From Papilionanthe hookeriana x Papilionanthe teres (taxonomy: Eukaryota > Streptophyta > Magnoliopsida > Asparagales > Orchidaceae): a stretch of 64,000 nucleotides of DNA. The notes beneath the pieces were generated by a model. The model worked only from the letters and a program-made list of their open reading frames with translations, searched no databases and had not been told where the DNA came from. The stretch's first letter is position 1. The number at the start of each line of letters is the position of its first letter. The DNA lies in contig CM040427.1 in NCBI GenBank assembly GCA_022702705.1, forward strand, positions 74,143,283 through 74,207,282, in the 5' to 3' direction. Both the position numbers and the translations under genes were made by a program. This document shows positions 35,875 to 49,300 of the stretch, in pieces.

Positions 35875-38640
35875 AATTTTTAGTGGATTAGTTATCCCGT
35901 ATTTTGATTGGGAAAGATATATATCTTCATAAGATGTTTACAACTTCTATTATAAAGTTTTTCCTATCTTTCATTAGACTAAACAACTTTAGTTCAAATG
36001 CTACTCCCTCAAGTATGTTACTTTCACTTGAAAGTTTCTAATTTGGAGTTTAAAATACTATGGATAAATTAGTTGCTAGGGGCTTCAATCTGCATAATAT
36101 ACATGTTTTCTATAGGAACTGTTTAGAAAATCATGCTCATTGGTGCACTTTTTATTTAATATGAAGTAAAAATGTTGTGTATTGTGATATAAATTGGGTG
36201 TTCATTTGCTATTTATTTTATTTTTATGATTATAGATGGTGAATTTATTGTGTTTGATAGGAAATGGGTGTTGAGCTAGCTTAGGGAGCAAAAAAGCCAA
36301 AATGACTTACATTGAGCTAGAGCCCTGACACTTATTATGGGTTCCTAAACCCATGAAGCTAGAGCAACAGGCGCACCAAGCATCAGTTTTGAGTGCATAT
36401 GCGAAGCCAAAAAAAACGTGCCCATGCACTTGTTATGGGCATTTACAAATATGGAATAAGTTGAAATTACCCGAGCATATAAAAACCCAACACTCTAAGC
36501 TAGTGCTTAGGTGCCATATTTGTGGAACTACAAATAAGGACATTTAATTTGCATGTTTTTGTGAGAAATGCCTTAAATTCATTTAATATGAAGAATCTAG
36601 GGACTGTTAGTAGATTTGGGTAGTCATTGTTAGCAGAGAGAAAGTAGAGAAAATAAAGTGAAGAAGGAATTGCATGAGGACAGTGACTCTCTACATATAA
36701 TTTTGAGATTTTTCGAGTGCTTTCCTACAACTAGAAAGTGTGTGTGAGTGTGTAATTGGAAAAAGAAAAGAATTTTAATGAAGTGAGCAATGAATCATTG
36801 GGTTTGAATTATTCTAAATTTTTAATTCTTTCTTAATTATAATGAAAGTGTTTGAGATATTATTTACAGTGTATATTTACTAAATTGCATTTCTCTTGAA
36901 TTAATATATATGCATTGAAGATTTGTTAACCTCTAAACTTAATGTGCAAGATAATATGTTAACCTCTTCTAAAAGGGTCATTTAGAAAGTTGAAATAAGT
37001 TATGATATGGTACTACAAAAATAAAGTAGTGGAATGATTAGGATATCATACACAAGTGTAGGAGAATAGAAATATTGCTGCTAGAATGGTGGAATCATTT
37101 TGAGAAATTTATAAACATTGGAATTTGTATAAAATTAAAAGAACTTAATTGTAATATGAAATTCTAATGCTTCTGATAAACTTGGAAGAGGCTAATGAGA
37201 AGGGTTGCTCTTAATTCTCATGTACGTTAAGATTTTATGAATTGATATGGACAACTCACCAACTTCATTAAGTTCCTCCACCCTATGCTTCTTATTAGCC
37301 AACTGTCTGAGTTTTTCTCTCTCTAGTCGGCTTCCTACTTCTAGTCTCATTATTTCAGTTGGTCGGTATTCCCCTGATTGGTCGGTTTTCCCCCTCCAGC
37401 CTCTTTGATATTACAGTCTGGCCCTCATGCTCCGGTCTCTTCTTCACCGTGGGCTAGTTGCCCCTTGATTTTCTTTTCTCCGCTGCATCCTTAGAGGGAC
37501 AAAATTTGTCAATAAATAATTTGAAGGCTTTCATCATGTCCGCCTCATATTTTGCCTCAAAAGAAGACATCTACTCTTCATAATAATTTATCAAACTAAG
37601 AACCAACTGAAGGGCAAAAAACTGAGAAAAACCAATGATGAAGTGTTGATCACTCCCTATTTATAGGGATTGTAGACAGGAAAATCCAGAAAGTTTAATT
37701 ATTAAAAGTAATTATTACACATTAAATAATTCAATTTTTGTATTTAGTTCTCTTATTATTATCGTAGCTATCGCTTTCAAGAAGAGAACCGAGAAATTAA
37801 ATATGTACATAAAAAATATGCTCGCAAGAATCTCGAAGAAAACCAATGAGTATTGCTTATGAACACTAAAGGACAATGTATCAGAATAGTCAGAATAAAA
37901 AAAACATCGAGAGTCATTGCCTTCAGTCGGAACTCTGAGTCAACCGAACGGAAGCACAACCGAGCGAATAAATAGAAGAAACCCAATTTGAGGGAGAATC
38001 AATCATGACTAATTCCCTTAGTAGATTATGGAACTTCTTATAAAGTGACCAACGGGCCCCCACGAAACACCTTTTTGAACCTGTAAGAAGTTCTTCTGTG
38101 AGAGTTGCTCGTCAGATTACAGTGGTAAGCTCTCTGCTTGATGGCTCATTTCAACCTGAGGACCTTTTACGTAGACCGAGTGCCTACCAGCCGACCAAAG
38201 GCTTTCAACTGACCGAACAACATAATTACTCGGTCATCAGATGTCCCTCTTCAAGCAGTTATGAATACTAAATGGTGCTAAAATCAATTATGAATATAAA
38301 AAGGTGCCAGAGTCTGTCACAAATATGAAAATATGTCATAATAACTTGTAATGTCCCTATTAAAATGGAGAAAAATATAAAACTTTACATTAGATACCCC
38401 TTCTATAAATAAGAGGTCATTTCTATAATGAATGACTACCGAATTGACTCTATCAAAACTCTTGTGTTACACGCACACACACCCTCTCTCTCAATCTCCC
38501 TCTCTTTGTTTCACTCGTCCATCCTACATTATATAACATGGGTGTGATCCAGAGGACACATCTACTGAGAGAACATCAGTCGCGTACAGGACAAAGGCCA
38601 AGGCATCTGGATTCAACAAGTTTTCAATATAAAACTATTT
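35875..38640. other. Unassigned, probably old transposon remains
   Basis: I see no intact gene. The part 37300-38250 contains many GGTCGG/CCGACC motifs on both strands. About 38395-38520 reads like an LTR promoter end (CCTTCTATAAATAAGAGG, a TATA-like box, then CT-rich DNA), suggesting an unclassified LTR fragment. The 64-codon frame at 36353-36547 has paired Cys but no family I recognise. Confidence 0.3.
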
Positions 38641-39280
38641 TTACAAAATTATATTCCAATTCATGTTTTTATTTTTTTTAATAAATAATTCTAATATATA
38701 AACTGTCAAACAAAAAACAGATCTTCTGAGTTAATATTTATTTTTGTTATACAGTGAAACAAAACTAGTGACACATAGCATGATGGACACAATTTAACAG
38801 CTTCAATACTTACAGAAAAAACTACTTTCTCAAACTGATATTTTCATAAAGACATAATATTTTAACTTCATCAACGTGCAGTACATGCTAAAGTATATAT
38901 ATTTTTTATTTTTCGCAGAACAAAGCAGCTTGCGAGCTCTCCCGAGGCATGAAACTTAGGAACCAATTATACGGTCCTATGTGAAAAAAAGGGGTTACAG
39001 TTAAATTTTTCATGCAGTTAAAATATTCAAGCGCTGAACATTTGATTCCCTGGAAGATAACATGCACGTGCTCGCAGTTGCAGCAAGGATCTTCAGAGCT
39101 ATAGGCGACGGCGGATGAGACGAATAGCACAGCTATCTGTCCAGTAGCTGTCGCATGACTATGCCATTACTGGCCCTCTCATTTGAAGATATATTATTAC
39201 ATCTGTTGTTTTCATTTAGATCGCTGGTCGGGCAGTATTTTTTTGGGAAGATTTACATGCATACCATCCATTCATGAATT

Positions 39281-39341
<61 letters not shown>

Positions 39342-40548
39342 CACTATAATGCTTTGTTGTTTTGAGTCATGGAGTAAGATTGATATTCATTTTGTAAAAT
39401 TTTAGATGGTGTAATTTTATTTTTCAGGTACAATGAAAATCATGCCTAGCTTCTCAATAAAACTTAAAAAATAAGTTAATGTAGAACAAACAAGCACAAA
39501 AAATAAAGAAGTTTCAATTTTGAGGGAAAAAAAAGTGTTGCAGAAGCTAATACAATCTTTTATGAGTAAGAAATGATTCTAAAATCTGAGCTTAGAGGTA
39601 CCAAAGTATTGAAACATGAATGGTAAACTTCTTCCAAGGCTGTCTATGAAATAGAGATTGCAGAGTTAACTACTTTACTGAACCAAAGAAAGAGAGTAAA
39701 GAGTAGTCATTTGGGTTTAAGAGAAGGTTATACCAATTAAGAGTCTGTTTGAGGCAACAATGACCTCAATTTCTTCATTTTTATTGCAACCTACTTTTAG
39801 CACTTCGTGGCTGTCTTTTTCCTTATTTCTTTTGTGGTTTCACTTCTATTTTCCCTCTGCGTTCCTCTCTAACAACGCAGTCTCCTGCTCTGCCCTCATT
39901 TTTTTTGTCGAATCCACTCCTTCCATCTTTTCATTCCTAATCATTCTTTATTACAGGTTTGCCTCCACTTTTCTATCTTCCCTCATTTGGATAGGGTGCG
40001 TTGTTGCTTCTTATGCATTCTCATTTGTGTGTTCTTGGCTAGGGTTTTGTAAATCTCAAATTCTCTCTTATGTGGTGTGGGACTAGTTTTTGTTGTGTTG
40101 TGGTTTGGTTATGACCTTTTCCTCTCTCTCTCTCTCTCTCTCTTTTTTTTTTTGTTTCTTTGGTATTTTGAAATGTGAATTATAATATGTTTAGGGTTGG
40201 GACTTATGGAGCTCTCTTCTTTCTACATGCATTTGGGTGTTTTTAGCTTTGGAAACTAATTGAGAATCTCTATTTTTTTTGTTTCTTCAGTATGGAAATG
40301 TTATATGAGCATTGTGATCTTATGAGGCTGTCTTTTTGTGGGTGTGGTAATGATGTTCATATGTCAGTTTTTTCTTCTTCGATTTCTTTGGTATGTTGAA
40401 ATATGAGTTTATGTATCCAGACGTGTTTAGTTATGAAATCTATGTGAGGAATTATGATTTATGTATGGCTTTCCTTCTTATGTGTGCATTCAAGAGTGTT
40501 TGATTAGGACATCTATGTGAGGATTTTTTGTTTCCTTGATTTATTTGG

Positions 40549-40590
<42 letters not shown>

Positions 40591-40737
40591 TGGAAATTTT
40601 GAACAATGTGAATTTATAGGGTTTTCCTTCGTATGTATGGTAAAGGCATCGATATGTGAGTTTTTTCTTTTTTTTTTTTTGTATTTTTCAGTTTCTTTGG
40701 AATGCCAAAATATGAGCATTATTGGACTTATAGAGCC
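38641..40737. other. AT-rich DNA with microsatellites, no gene seen
   Basis: It holds (TA)n at 39284-39337, (CT)n at about 40123-40142 and (AT)n at 40550-40587. The 108-codon frame at 39760-40086 is T-rich, hydrophobic and unlike any protein I know. The frame at 38906-39130 on the minus strand lacks an ATG. Neither is annotated as a gene. Confidence 0.4.
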
Positions 40738-40755
40738 CGATACGCTTAAAAATTA

Positions 40756-40826
<71 letters not shown>

Positions 40827-41738
40827 TTCTTTTTAATGATATTGCACTTTAAAGGAATGTATTTTATATGTTTTTCGTTTCAGATACAAGAAATGGAGTT
40901 TTGGAAAAAATATTAAGCAAAATCAGTGCAATTTAGAGCCAAAATGAGAAAGGAATAAAATTCTGATCTGACACATTTCGATATGTTTTTCTATGCTTAA
41001 TATTTTTTACATTTATCACTTGTTTTGAATAAAATTATACTTTAAAGAAATGTTATTTTAATGCTTATCTTGTAGGTATAATAATATGGAGCGAAACAAA
41101 GCTAAAACAGGGTGAAACAGAGCTAAAATAGGGTGAACCAGAGCTAAATGAAGCAAAACGATGAAGCTGCCAGCAGGATGGCGTCAATGGCGCCTAAAGC
41201 GCCAAAATCTAGAGAGTAAGCGTTAATGGCGCTAGATTCACCGCTGAAAGCGCCAATAATGGATATTCCTACAACTGCATTGAATTTGAACGAATTTTGT
41301 AACTACATTATAAAATAGAGATTTTATAATAGAAAAAGTGTGTGTGTTGGGAGAACAAGGAGGAATGTTTAGAGATCTTAGCATAGAAGTAAAAAATGTA
41401 GATCTTTACATTTTCTGGAGAGATTAAAGAGGGATTTTGAGAGAATCTGTAAGGAATTGTACTAGCATTGCATGTATTAGCGAGAGACTTTGTATGAGAG
41501 ATCTTCATCTTTCTTTCAAGTGGAAAAAACTAAGTATTGTGTTCAATACTGTGTTTTTAAAGAAAGCTCTATATTACTTAAAACGATACGTGCACTTATA
41601 TAAAATCCCTAATGTGTGAACTATTTTCTATATTTTGTAATATTTCAATTTTGCACACTAACCGCGTTAATATAAATTGGGTCAAGTTTTTGACATCTTT
41701 TTAAAGCTAAATTACTGCGTAATTGTTGGTCGAGTCAA
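40738..41738 (+). repeat. 5' LTR of the Athila-like element
   Basis: It contains an (AT)n run at 40761-40824 soon after the LTR start and a GGCGC-rich cluster at 41183-41263 (GGCGCC and AGCGCC palindromes). Its end is placed just before the primer site by inference. Confidence 0.65.
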
Positions 41739-41743
41739 GTTTT

Positions 41744-41760
41744 TGAAACAGTTACTGGGA
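41744..41760 (+). other. Degenerate tRNA-Asp-type primer-binding site
   Basis: TGAAACAGTTACTGGGA matches the common plant site TGGCGCCGTTGCCGGGGA at most positions. Five of the differences are G-to-A or C-to-T, as expected from decay of methylated DNA. Confidence 0.6.
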
Positions 41761-41932
41761 AAGTTTCAATAGGAACTTTAAGAGAATTTTAGTTAAACCT
41801 GTAAGACTTAGATTTTGAAATTATAAGATTATTATATAGTGTGTTTAACTATTCTATGTTTATTTTCAAGAAATCAAAAATACCAAAAATATCTTTTTAT
41901 ATCTGTCATATTAGTTAAGTCTTTATATTTTT

Positions 41933-42969
41933 ATGCGTAGTTCAGGAGCTGCAGACCTTGAATTATATGACATAGATTTAGAGAGAAATTTTGGAAGGAT
42001 GATGATTCAGAAAAGATTCCATGGTTTTAATGTAGAAATGATGGATCGACAAAATAATGAATATTCAGATTTGGATTATAATGCTAAGCAAGGAACCCTG
42101 ATTATTCAGAAAGGTTTATTTGGACAATTGATGGAGACGAACTCTTTTAAAACTAGCCATGAACAATCCTTATTCTGATTATTACAACCAAAATTTGGAA
42201 AATTATTCAAATTTTAACTGGAATAATAATTTTAGAGGAGAAAAATAATTTTGGGAAGATAATCAATTTAATCAGATATGTAATTGGAATAATCAGGATG
42301 ACTTTAATCATAGACTTTCATTTTCTTATAGATTTAACTCCAACCCACAGGATGAGGAGAAGGAATTACTGTTAGAAGAGTTTATGATTCAAATTGCGAG
42401 TCAGTTAGAAAGTCAAGGGGCCGAAATAAGGAATATAGAAAACCAACTAGGGCAGATTATTAATGTAATTAATAGTTACCCCCAGAGATTTCACCTGGAG
42501 ACCCTGAGATAAACCTTGAGGAGAATAATGATGAGCAAGATAAAATTATCAAAGTAAGTCTTAGAAGAGAATTCGAGGATATGTTTCAAAAGAATTTTGA
42601 GTTAAGGAATGATGATATGGAGATTGAAAGACTAATGGAAGAAATTTGTAAGGATTAGAAAAAACTATTTCATCAACCAAGATAAATATAGAAAGAACAC
42701 CTCCACCATTTTCTTAGTACTAAGGGGAAGGATTAGAAGATAACTTGCGACAGAAGAGTAACCCAGAAGAATTTGATGCAAAATCTAAATTATCTAATGG
42801 AAATCCGATCCAAAATTTAGGAGATCTTGAAGTATCTTATAGAGATCCATTTCATATAAATTTCAAAGATGATATTAATATGCAAATTGAGAAAATCATT
42901 ATAAGAATATTGGATCTAGAAAGAAATATGAGGAACAATGATATGAATCATTTTGAAAAGAAAAGCTGA
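41933..42969 (+). pseudogene. gag: Gag-like remains of the Athila-like element
   Basis: The first open piece (41933-42178, MRSSGAADLELYDIDLERNF) leads into an Asn/Tyr-rich stretch. A second frame then gives LLEEFMIQIASQLESQGAEI and RNIENQLGQIINVINSYPQ at about 42366-42480. The pattern of RN-E-QLGQI followed by a short PQ end is typical of the gag-to-linker region of Athila-type elements. The third piece (42745-42969) is polar and unrecognised. Stops and frame changes separate the pieces. Confidence 0.6.
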
Positions 42970-45140
42970 ATTAAAAACTAAAATTTGAGGATCTTGTAGG
43001 AATCCCTAGATCTGGAAAAGATTGGCGATTTATCAAGGATTACTTAAATGAAATTTTAATCTAGGAGGAATCATTTGAAGGGCTGGTTACGTTAAACCAA
43101 GTGCTTTATAAAAAATAACTCATAGTTATCAGTGTGGTTTGATTTAATATTCTACAGAGTCATGATTGTTACTATTGTATTGTGTTTGCTTTACTGTGGA
43201 TTGATCAGTTTGATTAATAATTGGTGGGTGTTTTGATTGTTGGTAGTTTAATTTGATCTTTTATTTCATGAGGGAGGTGATTCTTTAATTTCTTACTATG
43301 GCTAGAGTTGTATATTCTCTTGAAGTAGTTGGATCGACGAGTCCATTATGACTCGGGTCTCAATTGAACTTGAGTTTTACAAGAGACATCATGAATTTGA
43401 ACAGTGACATTTCAACTCAAATTTGTTTCTTCCTTTCTCTGACTTTGTACTCATTTGATAGAAGTTGCGAAGCTATTTGATGATTAACATGTAGATGATC
43501 TTACATCATCGTTATAACTATTAGAGGTGCTTAATTAAATGGATATGGTGATGCCTGAAGTTGGTGCATGTGAACCAATACATTAGGTGTAATCATATCT
43601 ATGGGATTATACTCTATAAAATCATTTAAAAGTACTTAATATATTTGTGTAGTGATTCCGTTAGAAATTGGATGTAAGATAGTGAGATGCGATGAGATAG
43701 AGGCAGAATTGACCTCATTGAGCATGTGTGTTGTGTTTATATTTTATGATTATTTTTGTGTTATAACTTTATATAAAACTCGAAGAACATTTTTATATTT
43801 CAATGCTGATACCTGTTATGCTAGTTAGACTTTTTTTTAATCAATTCATTCTGACATGTTTAGTTTAGATTTACTTTCTTCTGCATATGTTTCTTTCCTG
43901 ATGAATATTTGTACATGTTTTTGATAGACATTTGTGGTAGATAGAAGTTATGAACTATTTTTCTTCCTGCTTATATTATCTGTACTGAATGTTATACATG
44001 TTAAAAATCAAGCTTGGGGGTAGGAAGAAAAGTAAATTTTAAGGTTAGTATACTTCCTTTTAGTTTAATATTATTACATGTTTTAGGCTATATTTACTTT
44101 TTCCTGCAGTCATTCTATCCTGATTATGCGTGTATATGAATTTGAGAGAATGTTGTAGTAGCTAGTAAATTCAACTTTTACTTTTTCTTCCTGCTAAATT
44201 TTATGGAATTGATTGCAAAATATTTAAAAATTCAAGTTTGTGGGGAAGAAAAATCTTTCAAACTTAATTTTATTTGTCCTCAGTAGTTTATCTTTATTTT
44301 GATATCACTTTTAAAGTGAATTGTAATACATTGTGTTATCATTATGTTATTATAATTTTGATTTTAGGAATGTTAAAAAAATAACTTAGATGAAATTCTA
44401 TGTGAAGAAACTGTTCTAGAGTTAAAATATTTTGTAAGAAACAATTAGAATATGATTTTGCTATTTATGGCAGAAAGGAGTCGAATATTTGAAAAGCTAA
44501 GATTCTTACTTATATTTATTGAGAATTGAGCATTTCTTGAAACCTTTTTTAAACTAATACATACACTTTTAAAAAGTGAGGGAAAGTTATGAGTTTTGAA
44601 TTTTAGAAAAAAATAATGAAATTCAAAACTATTAAAAGCATATCTAGATATAGTAATCATCACATAAAAAAAGAGAAAAAAAGAAAAAATGGGATTGAAA
44701 ATGAGTCTGAAAGAAAAAAAAGAAAAATAAATAAATAAAGGATAAATAAAGAGTGAGGAGAAGTTTGAGGAGAAGTTTGATAAAAAATTATTTTCAATTG
44801 AATCTTTTAAATGAAAAGACTTAGAAACAATCCCAAGCTTATTCTTATTTCAAAAAAAAATATTGGTCTAATTAGTACAAATAAGGTGCTTAAATTATGT
44901 TTTAAATCTTTCTTTGGATCTTTAGATTGACAACTTTCAATAACTTTTGAAGTAAATAGAAAATGAGAATTCTTAAGTTGATTATGATATATTCTTACAC
45001 TCTAGCCTTAGGAATTTCTCCTAAGCTACACTATAACATTTCTGAGACAAAATTATTAAAAAATTTACTGAAACACCCTATCTCAAATTAACAAATTTGG
45101 TATTTGAAATTATAGTGTTACTTGATGATAAGTAACGTTA

Positions 45141-45153
45141 AGTTTGGGAGAAT
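45141..45153 (+). other. Polypurine tract before the 3' LTR
   Basis: AGTTTGGGAGAAT lies directly before TGATACGCC, where second-strand priming should occur. A related AAGCTTGGGGGTAGG phrase lies upstream at about 44011. Confidence 0.6.
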
Positions 45154-45172
45154 TGATACGCCTAAAAATTGC

Positions 45173-45242
<70 letters not shown>

Positions 45243-45809
45243 TTCAGGCTTATTTTTTATGATATTGCACTTTAAAGAAATATCTTTTGTATGTTTTTTG
45301 TTTCAATTACAAGAAATTGAGTTTTGAAAAAAAAGAAGTAAAAAACGGTGCAATTTGGAGCCAAAACGAGCAAGGAAGAAAATTCTGATCTGACACATTT
45401 CAATATTTCTTTCTATGCTTAATCTTCTTTAAATTTATCACATGTTTTTGAATGAAATTACATTTTAAAGAAATGTTATTTTCATGCTTATCTTGTAGAA
45501 AAAACATTTTAGAGCGAAACATAGTTAAAATGGGGCAAAATGGAGCTAAACAGAGTGAAACGGTGGAGTTACCTATAGGGTGGCGCCAGAACTGGCGCCT
45601 AAAGTAATAGAATCCAGAGAGCAGACGCCAAAGGAGCCAGATTTTGGCGCCAAAAGAACCAGAAATGGTTATTCCTCCAAATGCATTAAATTTGGACGAA
45701 TTTTGAAAGGATGTCTAAGGAAACCCTTGAAAATTCATCCCTACATTCTAAAATGGTGATTTTATGATAGAAAAAGTGCATGTGTTAGGTGAATAAGGAG
45801 GAATGTTTA
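45154..45809 (+). repeat. 3' LTR of the Athila-like element, truncated
   Basis: It carries (AT)n at 45177-45239 in the same place as the 5' LTR and the same GGCGCC cluster at about 45582-45652. Homology stops after GGAATGTTTA at about 45809. Confidence 0.7.
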
Positions 45810-46315
45810 ACATGTAAATGAGAACATATAAATGACAACATATAAAAGACAAAAGGAATGACAACATATAAATGACACATAATAATTGACAAAAGGAATG
45901 ACAACATATACATGACAATATAAAGCTAAACCCTATGATTTAACATATAAAGACAACATACACATAATAAAAAAGAAAGGGAGTTAAAGCTCTATGTTTA
46001 CTATGCAAAAGACAACATTCATGGTAGAATATGCAAGAGTAAAAAAAGAAACATAGTTCACGGTGGAAAAATGAAATGAAACATTAAACAACATGAAAAA
46101 TTTTAAGAATTAATAAATTACATGGTGAATTTTGAAATTGGACATGCAATAACATCAAGGACATGTAAAACTATTAAATCACAAAATGAATTTTAAAATT
46201 AAACATGCAATAACATGAATGACATGAAGAACCACTAAATTACATGGTGATTTTTAAAATTTGACATGCAATAACATGAAATACACGAAGAACCACTATA
46301 CCTAATGCTGAAATT
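45810..46315. repeat. Two short tandem-repeat blocks
   Basis: From 45815 to 45970, ACAACATATAAATGACA-like units repeat every 20-40 bp. From 46100 to 46315, units with ACATGCAATAACATGAA recur at 46142, 46203 and 46264 (period about 61 bp), separated by TAAATTACATGGTGAATTTT. Confidence 0.75.
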
Positions 46316-49300
46316 CGAATTAGCAGAGGGAAATACAATGTTTAACCTTCTTTTGTTAGATCTTGGTGCTCTTCCTTGGTTCGATTTGAGGATATTCCTT
46401 GCTTTTCCTTGTTTCCTCCTTGTTTTTCTCTTTCTTCTCTTAGAGTTCCTCTCAATTTGGGAATGGTGAAACAAGAGAATGAGGGCTAAGTTTGGTGAGG
46501 GAAGGGGAAGGGGAGAGGGCTCGATTTGGAGTGGGGAGGGAGATAATTTAGAATGGGGTCAACAGAGTCTTATATCTTAATAAACTTTCTCTTCACTAAT
46601 TCCTTTATTATTAAACTGAGAAGCTTGGAGAGGGCATCAAAACATGTATTTTATTATTAAGCTATGTGGATGATTTGATATATTTTGAGAAAGGAATGAA
46701 ATGACTTCACTAATTTAAGGTACTACAATAATTGTGACTTGTGAGCTTTAAAATTCATTTCAGCTTAAGAAACCATGAATTAGGATTTAGAATGAACTAC
46801 AAAAGTGAAAGAGAAATTATCTTTCAGATAAGATTTATTAAAGTTAGCATACTAGATACACTTAATATAGCTAGGCTTCGATGGGAATTGATTATTATGT
46901 GTTATGCTAACAAATTAAGGTAGTTCATCTCTTGGTTTAATAGTTTGTCAATATTTTAAATGATTGTTTATAAGTAGTTAAATTTATAGTTTTCTTCTTA
47001 TAAAGGGCCATCATAGATATCAGATCTTTTATGAGAGAATATGATTATTTGAAGATCAAAATTACATATATTTATCAAACTTCCTGCAAAGATGTATCTT
47101 TGGCATAATAAGCTTTTATACTTTGTTATGTCATTAAATATTAAGGACTTAAATTTTTAGTGAAAGTTGGTTACATCATAGTAGAATTTTGACCAATCAC
47201 TCATGTACAAGGAACATTTTCTTGAATATTAATCATTAAGGTCTAAGTTTTCCATGTTAAATAAGTGTGATTGATCTTAGTTAAGATAACTTAACTATGA
47301 TATTTATTGGTTTACACAAAATTTGCTAATATAAGATAGGGTTCAAAGCTATATTATATAATGTAGCGTAAAGGTACGAATGAAAAATAATAAATAGAGT
47401 GGCCTCTTAAAGATACTATTATAAGCTAACTAAATAGTGTGAATTACTTATTGTATAAATTCACCATGTGTAATAACAAGGGTGATAATTTCTTCTTCTC
47501 TCAATAATTCATTATCAAAATCGTATAATAGTCCTAAAGTAGGTTAGAACCTCCCTCATACTATGCCAAGTTTAATAAATATGAAATAAGGAATAGTTAG
47601 CAACAATATAATGTTTAGCATTATAACTTATCATTAATGAATTGTGGGTCATAATTTAAATCATGGATCCCATCTATGTTGGAGTCCTAGCTAGAAAGTA
47701 ATGGAGTGGTTTGAAAGAAATTGTCTTAGCACTAGTAAATTTGAGGTGGTAATTCGAAATTGAGAATCTAATTATGGCATTGTAGCAATTTTGTCATCCT
47801 CAATAATCATTATTTTATTTCATCAATGTTTTTTATTAATTTTCTGGTAGGATTATTTCCAATAAGGTCGAGATAAATTAAGACAATTTACAAAAGATAG
47901 CTTTATTAGATCAATTTTGTAATTTTCTTATTATTAGCCTTAATGGTATATTCATTGATTTAGTGGAATTGACAGTATTACTCTTAATCCTCGATGTTTA
48001 ATTAAAGTAGATTATGATTGTTAATAGTCTCCTCATCTTAAATATTTATGTAAATATTATTATGATACATGTTTAAAGACACATTGTTGTTCTTTTCATT
48101 CAACGTATGGACATTAATGAAATGATTAATAATATTTTTTTCTATTACATGACAGACATGATCAACATATGAGTAGACTATATCAACCACTAATAATGAG
48201 GAAAAAGATCAAAAGACTTGACCACTTGGAATATACCTCATAAAAAATTTCAAGATTGACAATACTCTATGAATTTGTTTTGAAAATATTTATCTAGTAT
48301 TTCTCTTTAATTTTAACAAAACTCAAAGACTTGTGAGATATTCTTACTAACCTTTTATTTAACATAAATTGTGTAAAAAAACTTGAAAGAGTTATTATAT
48401 AGATAGTCTTACTAGTTGAGTATAATTAAGTAAAAGCTTCAATTTAAGAGTTGAAAAGAATATCTGTAGTGCAATGCATTATAGGCTTTTTAAATTTGCA
48501 TGACATGTATATTTCATGTAATATGCATATAATGATCAAATGACTTGCTATAAAAGTTTAACTGAAAATTTAAAGCAACTAGAATAAAATACTTAAGGAT
48601 ATCATTAGTAGGTTGAGAAGAGTATAAATAACTATGAAGAATATAAAGTTGAACACTATTCCCAAATGAGAGTTCCTCTCGAGCCAAGCTTATAGCCCTT
48701 TTGTGAAAAAATCGTAAGGAGAGATAATAATGACGTTGGGTTGCATTTCATGGCTATTGCATGATAATAGATTGAGTAGGCAACATGAAAATAATGAGTT
48801 GAAGTGATTGTTTGAAGGAAAACTTGGTAATTTTTTGGTGGAAAAGAACCATTAGGGACTTAAATTGATTATTTGCAACATGCTCATGATTATTGGGGAG
48901 GCATAATTTATGATACTATAATGGAAATATTAGTTTAGAAACCCTTTATAGTAGTGAGCATATTTGCGCTTAATGCCCCATCTTACAAGTGCTGTTTATG
49001 AAGGATAACCTTGAGGTGTCTTTTCCAACTAGACTATGATTTTATTGATTAAATTTCTAATTACTTGATAAATGAATTTTGGAATAAGAGGGTCTTTTTA
49101 TGAGAGTCATAAATGATTGGACATATGTTTGTAAATCATGTAAAGTTGGGTCAAGCTAAAAAACTATGATGGCAATGTATTAATATTCTATCATCAACAT
49201 AAGAGAATTTTGATTTTTCATGAACGATCAAAAAACTAAATGATGCTTGGCCTAACTAGAATAATCCATTGAATTATTTAAGATTTCATAAGTATCACAA

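Larger units (their letters stand above)
40738..45809 (+). mobile_element. Athila-like Ty3/gypsy element, non-autonomous, 3' LTR truncated
   Basis: Direct repeats start at 40738 (GATACGCTTAAAAATTACC after a mutated first base) and 45154 (TGATACGCCTAAAAATTGCC) and stay alignable to about 41371 and 45809. The 5' copy continues to a degenerate tRNA-Asp-type primer site at 41744-41760, so the LTR is about 1 kb. The 3' copy is cut after about 0.65 kb. A polypurine-like tract precedes the 3' LTR. The internal region is only about 3.4 kb, with gag-like remains and no polymerase, so the copy is non-autonomous. Confidence 0.75.

Noticed and set aside
36353..36547. Zinc-finger-like frame with paired cysteines
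   Set aside because: Cys and His spacing fits no finger type and the frame has no flanking exons or conserved context.
39760..40086. 108-codon plus-strand frame with membrane-like segments
   Set aside because: T-rich DNA naturally encodes Phe/Leu/Ser runs; no conserved motif or neighbouring exon was seen.
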